Made by a program: the position numbers and the translations under genes | In this document: positions 33,941 through 45,359 of the stretch, one piece after another | Layout of the letters: every line of letters starts with the position of its first letter | Position numbering within the stretch: the stretch's first letter is position 1 | The notes under the pieces: model-generated | The model's input: only the letters and a program-made list of their open reading frames with translations | Told to the model about the DNA's origin: nothing | Database searches by the model: none | Assembly: GCA_025456145.1 (NCBI GenBank) | Contig: JALOLD010000012.1 | Location: 1 to 64,000, forward strand | Direction of reading: 5' to 3' | Source of the DNA: Thermoanaerobaculales bacterium | GTDB taxonomy: Bacteria > Acidobacteriota > Thermoanaerobaculia > Thermoanaerobaculales > Sulfomarinibacteraceae | DNA: 64,000 bases

Positions 33941-36900
33941 CTCGGTACTGTAACTCGAAGCTGCGTTCCCCGGCCAGGGGAGGAGTCGAGCTCGAGGCGT
34001 CCGCCGACGCTGCGGACCCGCTCCCGGATCCCGAGCAGGCCGAGGTGGTCGCCCCGACCGGCCCGCCTGCGGACCTCGGCAACCTCGAACCCGCAGCCGT
34101 CGTCCGAGACGCGCACCACGACCTGGTCGTCGAGGGTCCCGTCGACCTCGACGGTGATCCGGTCGGCTCCGGCGTGGCGCAGGCTGTTTCCCACCGCCTC
34201 CTGGACCACTCGAAAGAGCACGAGCTCCACATCCGGCGTCAGTCCGGTGAGACGCCCGGCGGCCTCGAGCTCGATCGGCACCCCGGTCGTCGCCGCGGTC
34301 TCGTCGAGGTGGATCTCCAGGCACGACACCAGGCCGGCCTCGTCGAGAAGCGGGGGACGGAGCCGGAGCGCGATGGACCTCACCTGATCGATCATCGCGT
34401 CGACCATCGCGATGGCTTCGTCCAGTCGGCCGCCGCCGACCCCGTCGCGCGTCCCCAGGTTCAGCAGCTTGAGGTTGATCTTCGCCGCGGTGAGGGTCTG
34501 GCCCAGCTCGTCATGCAGCTCGTGGGAGATCCGGCGCCGCTCCTCCTCCTTCGCGGTCGCGAGGCCCTGGGCCAAGAGGCTCAGACCGCGATACGCGTCT
34601 TCGAGCTCGGTCTCGCGGAGCCTCACCTGATCGAGCGCTCTGCCCCTCTGCTCCTTGATGAGCGTGAGCTCGCGATTCCGTCGTTCGATCGAGGTCACAC
34701 GCACCCGATGGAACGCCAGGCCCGCGCCGACCAGGCCGACGGTCACGGCAACCCGAAACCACCAGGTCAGCCAGAACGGCGCGACGACCTCGACCGCGAC
34801 GGACGGCGCCCGGTTCCACAGACCGTTGGCCCCTCTCCCCTGCACCTCGAGCGCATGGCGGCCGACCGGGAGGCTGGCGAAGGTCAGCGACCGCCTCGGC
34901 CCGAGATCGGTCCAGCGTGCCTTCTCGCCGAGGCGGTACCGGTACTCATGCGGCGCCTCCGCGAAATCGAGCACCGCGAACTCGACCTGCAGCACCTCTC
35001 CGTAGTCGAGCGCCAGCTCGCGGAGCTCGCCCATCTGGATCCACGAGCGGGCCCGCGGCCCGGGGATCTCGATCGTCGAAAGGGCAACCGGCGAGGGCGC
35101 GCCCGGCTCGAAGGCCGAACCCGCCGGCACGACCAGCAGCCCGTTGACCGCTCCGAAGTAGAGGTGGAGGGCGTCGCGATCGGCCGCCCCCGAGTTGAAG
35201 CTCTCCACCGACAGCTCGGCGTTGGGGATACGATGGGCCCTGAGGTCGATGGGGTCGACCCGGGTCAGACCATCACGGGTTGCCACCCACAAGGTCCCGT
35301 CGTCGTCCTCGGCCAGCGACAGGACGTTGAGGCCGACCGGCCCGCCGGCATCACCGAGCCGTTCGAACTCGCTGACCTCGCCACTGCTGTCCCGGACGGC
35401 CCGGTGGAGACCGCTGTCACGGGTTCCCATCCAGAGCCGTCCCCGGCTGTCGCGCAGGAGCGAGCTCACGTTGTAGAGCTGCAGTCCCTCGCCAGCCCCG
35501 CCGTTCAGGGGAAACCGACGACAGCTCCAGGGCTCGATCCGGCAGAGGCTGAGGCCGTTCGATCGGGTCCCGACCCAGATCGAGCCCCCTGGCTCCTCGA
35601 GCAGCGCGGTGATGAAGTCCCCCGACAGCGAGGATGCCGAAGCCGGATCGTGTCGGTGGACGACGACGCGCTCGTCGCCGAAGTCCATGCGGTGGAGCCC
35701 GCTCCCCCCCACGCCGACCCACAGCCCGTGCTCGTCGGACTGAAGACTGGTGACATAGCCCTTGCCGAGTCCGTCCGGGCTGCCGGGCTCGTGGTGGCGG
35801 AAGGCGCCGGACCGTCCGTCGGCACCGAGCTCCCAGAGGCCGTTCATGGTGCCGACGAAGGTCCGGCCGTCCGGGCTTCGCTCGATGGCGAGGACTCCGT
35901 CCGTCGCGAGGTCGGCAGGCTCGTCGGGGAGCGTCGCCATCGAGCGGAGCTCGACATCCACCGGCTGCGGTCCGCCGCCGAAGCTGCCGATCCAGGGACG
36001 GCCGGGGGAGCGAGTGGCCATGACCGCCGTGACGTTCCTGGCCCTCAGCTGGCCCCCGGTGCTGGCGGTGTCGAGCAGGAGGAAGCGATTCTCGAGACGC
36101 CTGCCGACCAACACACCCCCGCCCCAGGTGCCCGCGAAGACGAGCCCGTGGGCCGACGCGAGGCTCATGATGCCGGCCTCCGGAGGGATGTCCGCGTCCG
36201 ACAGCTGCAAGCCCTCCCTGGACGCGGCGTCGTAGACGATCAACCCGTGGTTCATGGTGCCCAACCAGACTCGAGATCCCCCGGCCGGCGCCATGGACGT
36301 GATCAGCGGCTCGGGGCTCCCGGTCGGCGAGACCCTGACCCACTCGACCTCTTCCCGGTCCGGGCTGACGAGCACCAGGCCCGAGCGGGTCCCGGCCCAC
36401 AGCGCCCCGTCCGCATCCTCCCAGATGGCGAAGACGTCGTTCACCGCCGCCGGAGCGCCGGCCATGCTCGCCAGGTCATAGCGACGAAAGCTCCCCGACT
36501 CGGGCTGCCAGCGGCTGAGACCACCGCCCACGGTCGCGACCCAGAGCGAGTTGCTCCGATCGAGGTGGAGGGTGAAGACGTAGTTGTTCGAGAGCGACCC
36601 GGGATCGTCGGGGTCGTGGGAGTAGCGGGTGAAGGTCCCACTGTCGCGGTCGAAGCGGTTGAGCCCGATCTGGGTGCCCACCCAGAGATCGCCCTCGGGC
36701 CCGGTCGACATCCCGTACACGCTGTCGTGGCTCAGGGTCTTGGGGTCGGCGGGGTCGTGCCGAAACCGCGCGAACGTCCCGTCATTCGGGTCGAACCGGT
36801 TGACTCCGCTGGTGTTGGTCGCGATCCACAGCGTGCCGTGCGGATCCTGGTAGAGAGCTCGGATGTCGATGTCGGAGATCGATCGCTCGTCGTCGTGCCG

Positions 36901-37143
36901 CGGGAGGAAGGCGACGGCGCCGTACCCGTCGTAGCGGAACAGCCCTTCCCGCGATCCGACCCACAGAAACCCCTGCCGATCGACCAGAACCGCGGGCACG
37001 ACCCTGGCGTTCAGCCCGTTGGTGGTACCGATCCTCCGAAACGCCGACGCCCCGGCCCGGGCCGCGCCGAGGGTGCTCAACACCCCGACCAGCGCCATCG
37101 CCGCGCCGACGTGACGTACCCAACGGTTCAAACCGCTTCGCAT
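33937..37143 (-). CDS. Reg_prop/Y_Y_Y hybrid-propeller sensor histidine kinase
   Basis: 1068 residues. A signal-anchor (MALVGVLSTLGAARAGA) precedes about 600 residues of Reg_prop beta-propeller repeats (units like GFLWVGSREGLFRYD, GDLWVGTQIGLNRFD). A Y_Y_Y domain follows near 680-750 (EYRYRLGEKARWTDLG), then a membrane segment (WWFRVAVTVGLVGAGLAF) and a HisKA_3 dimerisation helix (RRRISHELHDELGQTLTAAK). A HATPase_c domain completes it (VVQEAVGNSLRHAG, VSDDGCGF). The periplasmic propellers resemble carbohydrate-sensing kinases. It pairs with the NarL-type regulator. Confidence 0.92.
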   Translation of the reverse strand: MRSGLNRWVRHVGAAMALVGVLSTLGAARAGASAFRRIGTTNGLNARVVPAVLVDRQGFLWVGSREGLFRYDGYGAVAFLPRHDDERSISDIDIRALYQDPHGTLWIATNTSGVNRFDPNDGTFARFRHDPADPKTLSHDSVYGMSTGPEGDLWVGTQIGLNRFDRDSGTFTRYSHDPDDPGSLSNNYVFTLHLDRSNSLWVATVGGGLSRWQPESGSFRRYDLASMAGAPAAVNDVFAIWEDADGALWAGTRSGLVLVSPDREEVEWVRVSPTGSPEPLITSMAPAGGSRVWLGTMNHGLIVYDAASREGLQLSDADIPPEAGIMSLASAHGLVFAGTWGGGVLVGRRLENRFLLLDTASTGGQLRARNVTAVMATRSPGRPWIGSFGGGPQPVDVELRSMATLPDEPADLATDGVLAIERSPDGRTFVGTMNGLWELGADGRSGAFRHHEPGSPDGLGKGYVTSLQSDEHGLWVGVGGSGLHRMDFGDERVVVHRHDPASASSLSGDFITALLEEPGGSIWVGTRSNGLSLCRIEPWSCRRFPLNGGAGEGLQLYNVSSLLRDSRGRLWMGTRDSGLHRAVRDSSGEVSEFERLGDAGGPVGLNVLSLAEDDDGTLWVATRDGLTRVDPIDLRAHRIPNAELSVESFNSGAADRDALHLYFGAVNGLLVVPAGSAFEPGAPSPVALSTIEIPGPRARSWIQMGELRELALDYGEVLQVEFAVLDFAEAPHEYRYRLGEKARWTDLGPRRSLTFASLPVGRHALEVQGRGANGLWNRAPSVAVEVVAPFWLTWWFRVAVTVGLVGAGLAFHRVRVTSIERRNRELTLIKEQRGRALDQVRLRETELEDAYRGLSLLAQGLATAKEEERRRISHELHDELGQTLTAAKINLKLLNLGTRDGVGGGRLDEAIAMVDAMIDQVRSIALRLRPPLLDEAGLVSCLEIHLDETAATTGVPIELEAAGRLTGLTPDVELVLFRVVQEAVGNSLRHAGADRITVEVDGTLDDQVVVRVSDDGCGFEVAEVRRRAGRGDHLGLLGIRERVRSVGGRLELDSSPGRGTQLRVTVPR

Positions 37144-37615
37144 CCGAGTCTCGGCCCCTGCCCTCGCCCGAGTGTACCCAGGTCCTCGGCGAACCGGAAC
37201 GACGATCGGGAGTTTTCCTTCCGACCTCGGTGAAACGACCACCGCCATCCGTCGATTGCGCGCCGAAAGAACGAGCGGCTGCGCGTCGACGAAGCCCCCC
37301 GGCGGCCGCACCGGCGCTCCGAGAGCCCTTCCCGGTGCCGGTCCGCGTCGTCGGAGCGACCGGCGAAGTGGAGCTCGAGGGGCGCGACGAGGAGGTGGCG
37401 GGCGCGATGTCGGGCGGCACAGCTTGGCGTAGTGCGAAGATCCGACTCTGTCGCAGCGCGGATGGGCGGTCTCGGCGTGGCCCGGGACCGGCTCGGCGGT
37501 CGAGGCAGCACCGCTCCGCCGAGGCGCTCGCTCGAGCGACGCTCGATGCCTCACGACTCGCCGCGACCGATCCGATCAACCTCCCTCGTAACAGGGGCGG
37601 CCGTACAATGTGCCC
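37144..37615. other. divergent intergenic region, no gene recognised
   Basis: About 470 bases between the kinase start (minus) and xdhC (plus). Open frames cross it on both strands but have no family resemblance and no ribosome sites. The only clear signal is the TACAAT box before xdhC. Confidence 0.3.
37604..37609 (+). promoter_or_regulatory. -10 box of a likely leaderless promoter for xdhC
   Basis: TACAAT ends exactly 6 nt before the ATG. The relic copy at 31342-31347 preserves the same geometry with TACGAT. Confidence 0.5.
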
Positions 37616-38562
37616 ATGAAGACCCTACCGACACCATCGGCCGGGCCCTGGCGCTTCGCCCTCGAGGCCGTCGACGCCGGCGAGCCGGCGACCCTGGTGA
37701 CGGTGGTCGAGCACTCGGGCTCGGTACCGGGCGTCACCGGGACCTTCGTCGTCGTGACGCCGAGCGGCCAGGCCGGGACGGTCGGCGGCGGCGCGGCGGA
37801 GCACGCGATGGTGAGCCGCGCCCGCGCCTTCTCCGGACCTTCCGCCCTGGTCGAGTTCGTCCACACCGAGCGCGGCGACGGGACGCTGTGCAGCGGCGTG
37901 CAGCGCTTCTCGTTCCTCCGCCTGACACGGTCGGATCGCACCGCGGTCGAGGAGGTCGTCGCCACACTCGAAGGCCATCTGACGGGAACCCTCACGCTCA
38001 CCCCGGACGGGATGGAGTTCCAGCCCGGCGAGGCCCGGCCCCAGCGCTTCGATCGGGACGGTGACGGGTGGCGCTTCACCCAGCCGATCGGCCTGCTCGA
38101 CACGCTGACCATCGTCGGCGGCGGGCACGTCGCCCTCGCCCTGTCGCGGGTCATGGCGACGCTGCCCTTCCGCATCGTCGTCCTCGACGACCGTCCCGAT
38201 CTTCCGACCATGAACCAGAACACCTACGCCCACGAGCGTCGGGTCGTCGGCCTCGAGCGGATCGCCGAGGAGGTGCCCGAGGGCGAGCGGTCGTGGGTCG
38301 TCGTGATGACCTTCGGCCACCGCCACGACCGCGAGGTCGTCGAGCGGCTGCTCGGCCGCGACCTGCGCTACCTCGGTCTGATGGGCAGCGCCGCCAAGGT
38401 GAAGAAGCTCTTCGCCGACATGGAGCGCGACGGCGCCGACCCGGCCGCCCTGGCTCGGGTTCGGGCGCCGATCGGGGTCGCGATCGGCAGCCACACGCCG
38501 GAGGAGATCGCGATCTCGGTGGCCGCCGAGCTCGTTGCCCTGCGCAACGGGGTCGAGATCTG

Positions 38563-38563
<1 letters not shown>
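37616..38563 (+). CDS. xdhC: XdhC/CoxI family molybdenum cofactor chaperone
   Basis: 315 residues. The XdhC N-terminal domain (ALEAVDAGEPATLVTVVEHS, then GTVGGGAAEHAMV) is followed by a Rossmann domain (LTIVGGGHVALALSRV). The C-terminus is the XdhC motif (YLGLMGSAAKVKKLF, APIGVAIGSHTPEEIAISV). These proteins bind molybdopterin, promote sulfuration and insert the cofactor into xanthine dehydrogenase. Its stop and the hydroxylase start share one base (TGATG). The ATG rather than the upstream GTG is used. Confidence 0.92.
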
Positions 38564-41145
<2,582 letters not shown>

Positions 41146-41173
41146 CCCTCCGCCGCTGCTCCCTCGGGATCGA

Positions 41174-41209
41174 CCCGTCGAGGGGTGCGGACCCGCGCCC
41201 CTCGACGGG
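41174..41209. terminator. bidirectional hairpin between convergent genes
   Basis: CCCGTCGAGGGG (41174-41185) and CCCCTCGACGGG (41198-41209) form a perfect 12-bp stem with a 12-nt loop. It sits between the hydroxylase stop and the stop of the Lys-rich gene. Confidence 0.7.
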
Positions 41210-41224
41210 GCGCGGTCGCGGGTC

Positions 41225-41647
41225 CTAAAAGGCGATCGGCCGCTCGGGCAGCGGCAGCGGCGCCGGAGCCGCCGGCGTCGCGACGGCTTTCTTGACGGCC
41301 GGCTTCTTCGCCGCCGGCTTCTTGGCGGCCGGCTTCTTCTTGGCGACCGGCTTCTTCGCCGCCGGCTTCTTCTTGGCGACCGGCTTCTTGGCCGCCGCCT
41401 TCTTCTTGGCAACCGGCTTCTTGGCCGCCGCCTTCTTCTTGGCGACTGGCTTCTTCTTGGCGACCGGCTTCTTCGCCGCCGGCTTCTTCTTGGCGACCGG
41501 CTTCTTCGCCGCCGGCTTCTTCTTCGCCGCCGGCTTCTTCGCCGCTGGCTTCTTCTTCGCCGCCGGTTTCTTCGCCGCCGTCTTCTTGGCGGCCGTCTTC
41601 TTCGCGGCCGGTTTCGACGCCTTCTTCGCCTTCGCTTGTGCCATCAT
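41225..41647 (-). CDS. histone H1-like Lys/Ala/Pro-rich repeat protein
   Basis: 140 residues built almost entirely of KKPAAKK/KKPVAKK/KKAAAKK heptads after a short MMAQAKAKKASK start. It ends in a Pro/Ala tail (TPAAPAPLPLPERPIAF). The composition is that of bacterial H1-like nucleoid proteins (Hc1/AlgP type), which bind DNA non-specifically through the basic repeats. GGAAGGTAGGA precedes the tandem ATG codons. The repeat DNA is prone to length variation. The opposite-strand open frame (FFAAGF repeats) is a shadow. Confidence 0.82.
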   Translation of the reverse strand: MMAQAKAKKASKPAAKKTAAKKTAAKKPAAKKKPAAKKPAAKKKPAAKKPVAKKKPAAKKPVAKKKPVAKKKAAAKKPVAKKKAAAKKPVAKKKPAAKKPVAKKKPAAKKPAAKKPAVKKAVATPAAPAPLPLPERPIAF

Positions 41648-41793
41648 TCCTACCTTCCGTAGTGTTCGAACCGGTTGCAGTTTCGGAACCACCAAAGAAC
41701 TGAAAACACTCTAACCAACTTTTCGGAATTTTTACACACTCCCATCGAAATTCGTCCAGACTTTTTTTTTCACGCACCGAGTCGCACCGTCGC

Positions 41794-41799
41794 TATACT
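41794..41799 (+). promoter_or_regulatory. -10 box of a likely leaderless promoter
   Basis: TATACT ends exactly 6 nt before the GTG of the ABC ATPase. The upstream 41700-41775 stretch is unusually AT-rich for this genome. Confidence 0.5.
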
Positions 41800-41805
41800 C
41801 CGCGG

Positions 41806-42495
41806 GTGATTCGAATCACCGACCTCGAGAAGCGTTACCCGGCTGACGACCGTCGTGTGCTCGCCGGAGCTCGAGTCGTCATCGGCGCGGGTGAGATCGC
41901 ATCCCTCGTCGGCCGTTCCGGATGCGGCAAGACGACGTTGCTCAACATCGTCGGCGGGCTCGACACGAAGTACAGCGGGAACGTCGAGATCGACGGTCGA
42001 GACCTCCGAGAGCTCGACGACGTCGAGCTCGCGCACTACCGACGACGGCGCGTCGGCGTGGTCTTTCAGGCCTACCACCTGCTCGACCACCTGAGCTGTG
42101 CGGAGAACGTGGCAATCAGCGCGCTGTTCGGACGCAGCGGCTCGACCTCGACACCGAGAGCACGGCGTCGTCGCGCCGACGAGGTGCTCGAGCTCGTCGG
42201 TCTCGCCGGTGTCGGCGACCTTCGACCCCATCGGCTCTCGGGGGGCGAGCGGCAGCGGGTCGCCATCGCGCGCGCGCTGTTCAACCGACCGGCGCTGCTG
42301 CTCCTCGACGAGCCGACCGGCAACCTCGACGCGACGACCGGCGGCGAGATCCTCGAGCTGCTCGGCGCGTTGCACGGAGCCGGCGGCCTGACCGTGCTCG
42401 CCGCGACCCACGACCCGACCATCGTCGCGGCCGGCAGCCGGCGGTTGGTGATGACCGACGGGCTGATCGTGGACGATCCGCGGGGCCGGCCATGA
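41806..42495 (+). CDS. ABC transporter ATP-binding protein (LolD/MacB type)
   Basis: 229 residues. Walker A is GRSGCGKTTLLN, the Q-loop lies in GVVFQAYHLLDHLSCAENV, the signature is LSGGERQRVAIARAL and Walker B is LLLLDEPTGNLD, with the switch His in AATHD. The N-terminal ITDLEKRYPADDRRVL and overall length fit the MacB/LolD/FtsE group, which powers export or lipoprotein release. The stop overlaps the permease start (ATGA). Confidence 0.93.
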   Translation: MIRITDLEKRYPADDRRVLAGARVVIGAGEIASLVGRSGCGKTTLLNIVGGLDTKYSGNVEIDGRDLRELDDVELAHYRRRRVGVVFQAYHLLDHLSCAENVAISALFGRSGSTSTPRARRRRADEVLELVGLAGVGDLRPHRLSGGERQRVAIARALFNRPALLLLDEPTGNLDATTGGEILELLGALHGAGGLTVLAATHDPTIVAAGSRRLVMTDGLIVDDPRGRP

Positions 42496-43865
42496 CCGGC
42501 GGGAACCTCGCACGGGCCGTGGGGGGCGACCTGCGTCGCCACTGGCGGCACCTCGTCGCCGGCGGCGCCGGCATCGCGCTGACCATCGCCGCGCTCGCCT
42601 TCTTCGTCGCGCTGTGGCTCGGCGTGCGGGGGGTTCTCCTCGGCGAGGTCTTCCCGCTCCATCGGGTCGAGGTCCACCGGCGAGCCGCCGAGCTCAACCT
42701 GCTCGCGGTCAAGCTCGCGCTCGGCAGCGACACCATCGGCGACGAGGAGCTCGCGGCGATCGGCGGAATCGAAGGCGTGGCCGCGGTCTACCCGAAGATG
42801 CGGCTGCTCGCCCCCGCCGTCGCGACCGGCGGCGAGGCGCTGCTCGGTACCGCGATGCAGACCGAGCTCGTCGCCGACGGCATCGACCCCTCCCTCGTCG
42901 CCGACCGGGTCGGCGGGGCCTTTCACGACCCGACCGTCGATCCTCGGAACGCGTCGGTCCCGTGCACCGGCGACGGCGGCTGCCCGAGCGGGACGGCGTG
43001 CGTCGGCGCCACCTCCTTCCGTTCCGGCTCCTGCCGGGAGCCGATCCCGGTCATCGTCTCCGAGCACATGGTCGAGCTCTACAACGGCGCCTTCAGCCGC
43101 GCCTACCGGCTGCCCAAGATCAACCCGGAGGCGCTGATCGGTCTCGGCCTCGATGTCGACTTCGGCGCCTCGAGCCTGCGCCCGACCGGACGGCGGACGG
43201 TCCGCGAGCGTCTCGTCCTGGTCGGCTTCTCGGATGCCGCGATGCCGCTCGGCGTGACCCTGCCCCTCGGCTTCGTCAAACGCCTCAACCGCCAGCTCGG
43301 GCCCGCCGGCGCGGCCGACGGCTACCACTCGGCGGTCGTCGAGATCCGGTCCGCCGACGCGGCGCCCGGCGTGACGGCGGCGATCGAGGCGCTCGGGCTC
43401 GAGGTCCGCGACCGGGGAGCGCGTCGCATCGCCACGGCGCTGGCGGTGGTCCTCGCCATCGCGACCGCAGTCGGTGCGGCCGTGCTCGCCGTCGCCTCCC
43501 TCCACGTGATGCACGTCTTCGCGCTCCTCGCCATGTTCCGCCGTCGCGAGATCGGCGTCCTGCGCGCGGTCGGCGCCTCGCGCCGCGACATCCGGTCGAT
43601 CTTCGTCATCGAGGCGGCGGTGGTCGGGCTGGCCGCCGGCGCCGCCGGGCTGGTGTGCGCGGTGGCGATCGCCGAGGTCGCCGACCGCCTCCGGCTCGAT
43701 CGTCTGCCCGATTTCCCCTTCGCCCCGGAGAGCCTCTTCGTCTTCCCGGCCTGGCTGCTCGCCGGCGCCCTCGGCGTCGCCGCCCTCGCGAGCGTGCTCG
43801 GCGCCCTCGGGCCGGTGCTCCGGGCGACCGCCGCCGATCCGGCGGAGCTGGTCAGCGGCGGTTGA
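42492..43865 (+). CDS. FtsX/MacB-type ABC permease with a Cys-rich periplasmic insert
   Basis: 457 residues with four membrane segments, one near residues 24-46 and three in the FtsX domain (about 300-450: ALLAMFRRREIGVLRAVGAS). The large periplasmic region between contains a disulfide-type insert with four cysteines in CTGDGGCPSGTAC and GSCREP. It partners the preceding ATPase. The likely role is mechanotransmission-type export or lipoprotein handling; the cargo is unknown. Confidence 0.87.
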   Translation: MTGGNLARAVGGDLRRHWRHLVAGGAGIALTIAALAFFVALWLGVRGVLLGEVFPLHRVEVHRRAAELNLLAVKLALGSDTIGDEELAAIGGIEGVAAVYPKMRLLAPAVATGGEALLGTAMQTELVADGIDPSLVADRVGGAFHDPTVDPRNASVPCTGDGGCPSGTACVGATSFRSGSCREPIPVIVSEHMVELYNGAFSRAYRLPKINPEALIGLGLDVDFGASSLRPTGRRTVRERLVLVGFSDAAMPLGVTLPLGFVKRLNRQLGPAGAADGYHSAVVEIRSADAAPGVTAAIEALGLEVRDRGARRIATALAVVLAIATAVGAAVLAVASLHVMHVFALLAMFRRREIGVLRAVGASRRDIRSIFVIEAAVVGLAAGAAGLVCAVAIAEVADRLRLDRLPDFPFAPESLFVFPAWLLAGALGVAALASVLGALGPVLRATAADPAELVSGG

Positions 43866-43965
43866 CCGGGGTCGGCGCGGCGGTGCTCACACCATCGCGG
43901 CGGCGGCGGGTCGCCCGGTGGGCCGCGGGTGGAATTTCCGCCGGTCGGGGGGGCTTACCCGGCCC

Positions 43966-44301
43966 ATGAGCGACGAGGTCTTCTGCTTCACCTACGACCG
44001 GGCCGAGGCTGCCCGGGTCTTCCAGGAGATCGGCACCCGGGGGCTGGTGCTCGCGATCCTCGCGCGGATCCAACCCGAAACCGACTGGGAGGGCTGCCTC
44101 GTCTACAAGGGGGCCGCCCCCGACGACAGCGCCCGGACGGTGTGCATCGCGATCCGCGGCGCCGCGGCGGCGCGGGTCCAGGAGAGGATCGTCGAGGTCT
44201 TCGAGGCGACCGGCATCCCGGTACCGGCGATCTACGAGGGCGGACCGGAGCCTCAGCTCGAGCTCGCCCGGGTCGTCGGCGGCGTCTGGGTCACACCGTA
44301 G
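43966..44301 (+). CDS. small protein of unknown function
   Basis: 111 residues, start at MSDEVFCFTYDR. The predicted alternation of strands and helices (VFCFTYDRAEAARVFQEIG, TVCIAIRGAAAARVQERIVE) suggests a compact alpha/beta fold. No known family, signal peptide or membrane segment is recognised. It follows the ABC permease by 100 nt, in the same direction. The start has no clear ribosome site. Confidence 0.5.
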   Translation: MSDEVFCFTYDRAEAARVFQEIGTRGLVLAILARIQPETDWEGCLVYKGAAPDDSARTVCIAIRGAAAARVQERIVEVFEATGIPVPAIYEGGPEPQLELARVVGGVWVTP

Positions 44302-44470
44302 GTTGGACCGCGGAGACGCGACGAACGCGAAGCATCGCAGGCCGAAACACGATGGCTGAGCGTCTTTGCGTCTTTGCGTTTCAACCTCCGATGGCGCGAT
44401 GCCTGCGATGATGCGATGGCTCTGCGCCTCTGCGCCTCTGCGTTAAATCGCAATGGCTGCGATGGTGCGA
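44302..44470. repeat. simple-repeat region of the CTCTGCGC and GTCTTTGC types with TGCGATGG tags
   Basis: It has GTCTTTGC units (about 44362-44380) and CTCTGCGC units (about 44420-44442). TGCGATGG occurs at 44412-44419 and 44458-44465. Translated on the minus strand it gives the NAEAQRRRA and KRKDAKT phrases that recur in spurious proteins from many phyla. It is non-coding. Confidence 0.8.
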
Positions 44471-44546
44471 TGTTCCTATGACCTCGCGTTCCTGGCCTCT
44501 TCGCTGTGCCACGCTGCGGGGCTCCGACGGCGGCGAGCGGCTGCGG

Positions 44547-44552
44547 TAGACT
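44547..44552 (+). promoter_or_regulatory. -10 box before the HAD phosphatase
   Basis: TAGACT lies 8 nt before the GTG start with no ribosome site between; probably leaderless. Confidence 0.35.
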
Positions 44553-44560
44553 CGCCGGCT

Positions 44561-45358
44561 GTGAAGGTCCTGGCGCTCGATTTCGACGGCGTGGTGTGCG
44601 ACAGCCTCCGCGAGGTGCTCGCCACGGCGCTCGCGACCTACGAGGCCATGACCCCCGGCTCGCCGCTCATCGCCGGCTTGCGCGCGCGCCACGGAGACGG
44701 CCGGTGGCACGCCCTCGATCTCGCCGGCGACCCGGTCATACGACTCTTCACCGACCTGATGCCGCTCGGCAACCGGGCGGAGGACTTCGGGGTGGCGCTG
44801 CGCGCTGCCGACGACCGGGTCGAGCTCGCCGACCAGGAAGCCTACGACGCGTTCCACACGACCTTCGAGGCTGCCTGGCTCGAGCGGTTCCACCGGGCGT
44901 TCTACGAGCAGCGCGCCTCCGCCCGGGCGATCGACCCCGGGGCATGGATCGCGCTGCACGCCCCCTACCCCGCTGTCCTCGACCTGCTCCGGCGACGCGC
45001 CGGCGATGCCACCTACGCTCTCGTCACGGCCAAGGACCGGCGCTCGGCGCGGCTGCTGCTCGACCACCTCGGGGTCGGCGGTCTGTTCCGACCCGACCTC
45101 GTCCTCGACAAGGAGACCGGGGTCTCCAAGACCGCGCACCTGACCGCGGTTCGGGAGCGGACCGGCGCGCCGTTCGAGACGATCACCTTCGTCGACGACA
45201 AGGTCAACCACCTCCTCGCGGTCGCTCCCCTGGGGGTCCGCCCGGTGCTCGCCGGCTGGGGGTTCAACACCGGGCGCGAGCACGCGCTCGCCCGGCGGTG
45301 TGGGTTCGCGGTGGCGAATACCGACGACGCCGAGCCGGTTCTCTTCGGCGGAGGATGA
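44561..45358 (+). CDS. HAD-superfamily hydrolase
   Basis: 265 residues. The HAD motifs are LDFDGVVCDS (nucleophile and acid Asp), ALVTAKD, a Lys in DKETGVSK and TFVDDKVNH. The cap region lies between motifs I and II. It is a cytoplasmic phosphatase-like enzyme, substrate unknown. GTG is chosen because motif I begins 6 residues later; the open frame upstream covers repeat DNA. The stop overlaps the next start region, so it heads an operon with exonuclease III and the thioesterase. Confidence 0.83.
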   Translation: MKVLALDFDGVVCDSLREVLATALATYEAMTPGSPLIAGLRARHGDGRWHALDLAGDPVIRLFTDLMPLGNRAEDFGVALRAADDRVELADQEAYDAFHTTFEAAWLERFHRAFYEQRASARAIDPGAWIALHAPYPAVLDLLRRRAGDATYALVTAKDRRSARLLLDHLGVGGLFRPDLVLDKETGVSKTAHLTAVRERTGAPFETITFVDDKVNHLLAVAPLGVRPVLAGWGFNTGREHALARRCGFAVANTDDAEPVLFGGG

Positions 45359-45359
45359 C

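Noticed and set aside
37172-37432. protein-coding gene between the kinase and xdhC
   Set aside because: No ribosome site, no recognisable motifs, and overlapping frames are open on both strands.
41292-41714. Phe/Ala repeat membrane protein (FFAAGF)
   Set aside because: Antisense of the Lys-rich H1-like gene, which has a proper ribosome site and bacterial precedents.
44253-44453. small protein with NAEAQRRRA
   Set aside because: Known spurious translation of the CTCTGCGC simple repeat.
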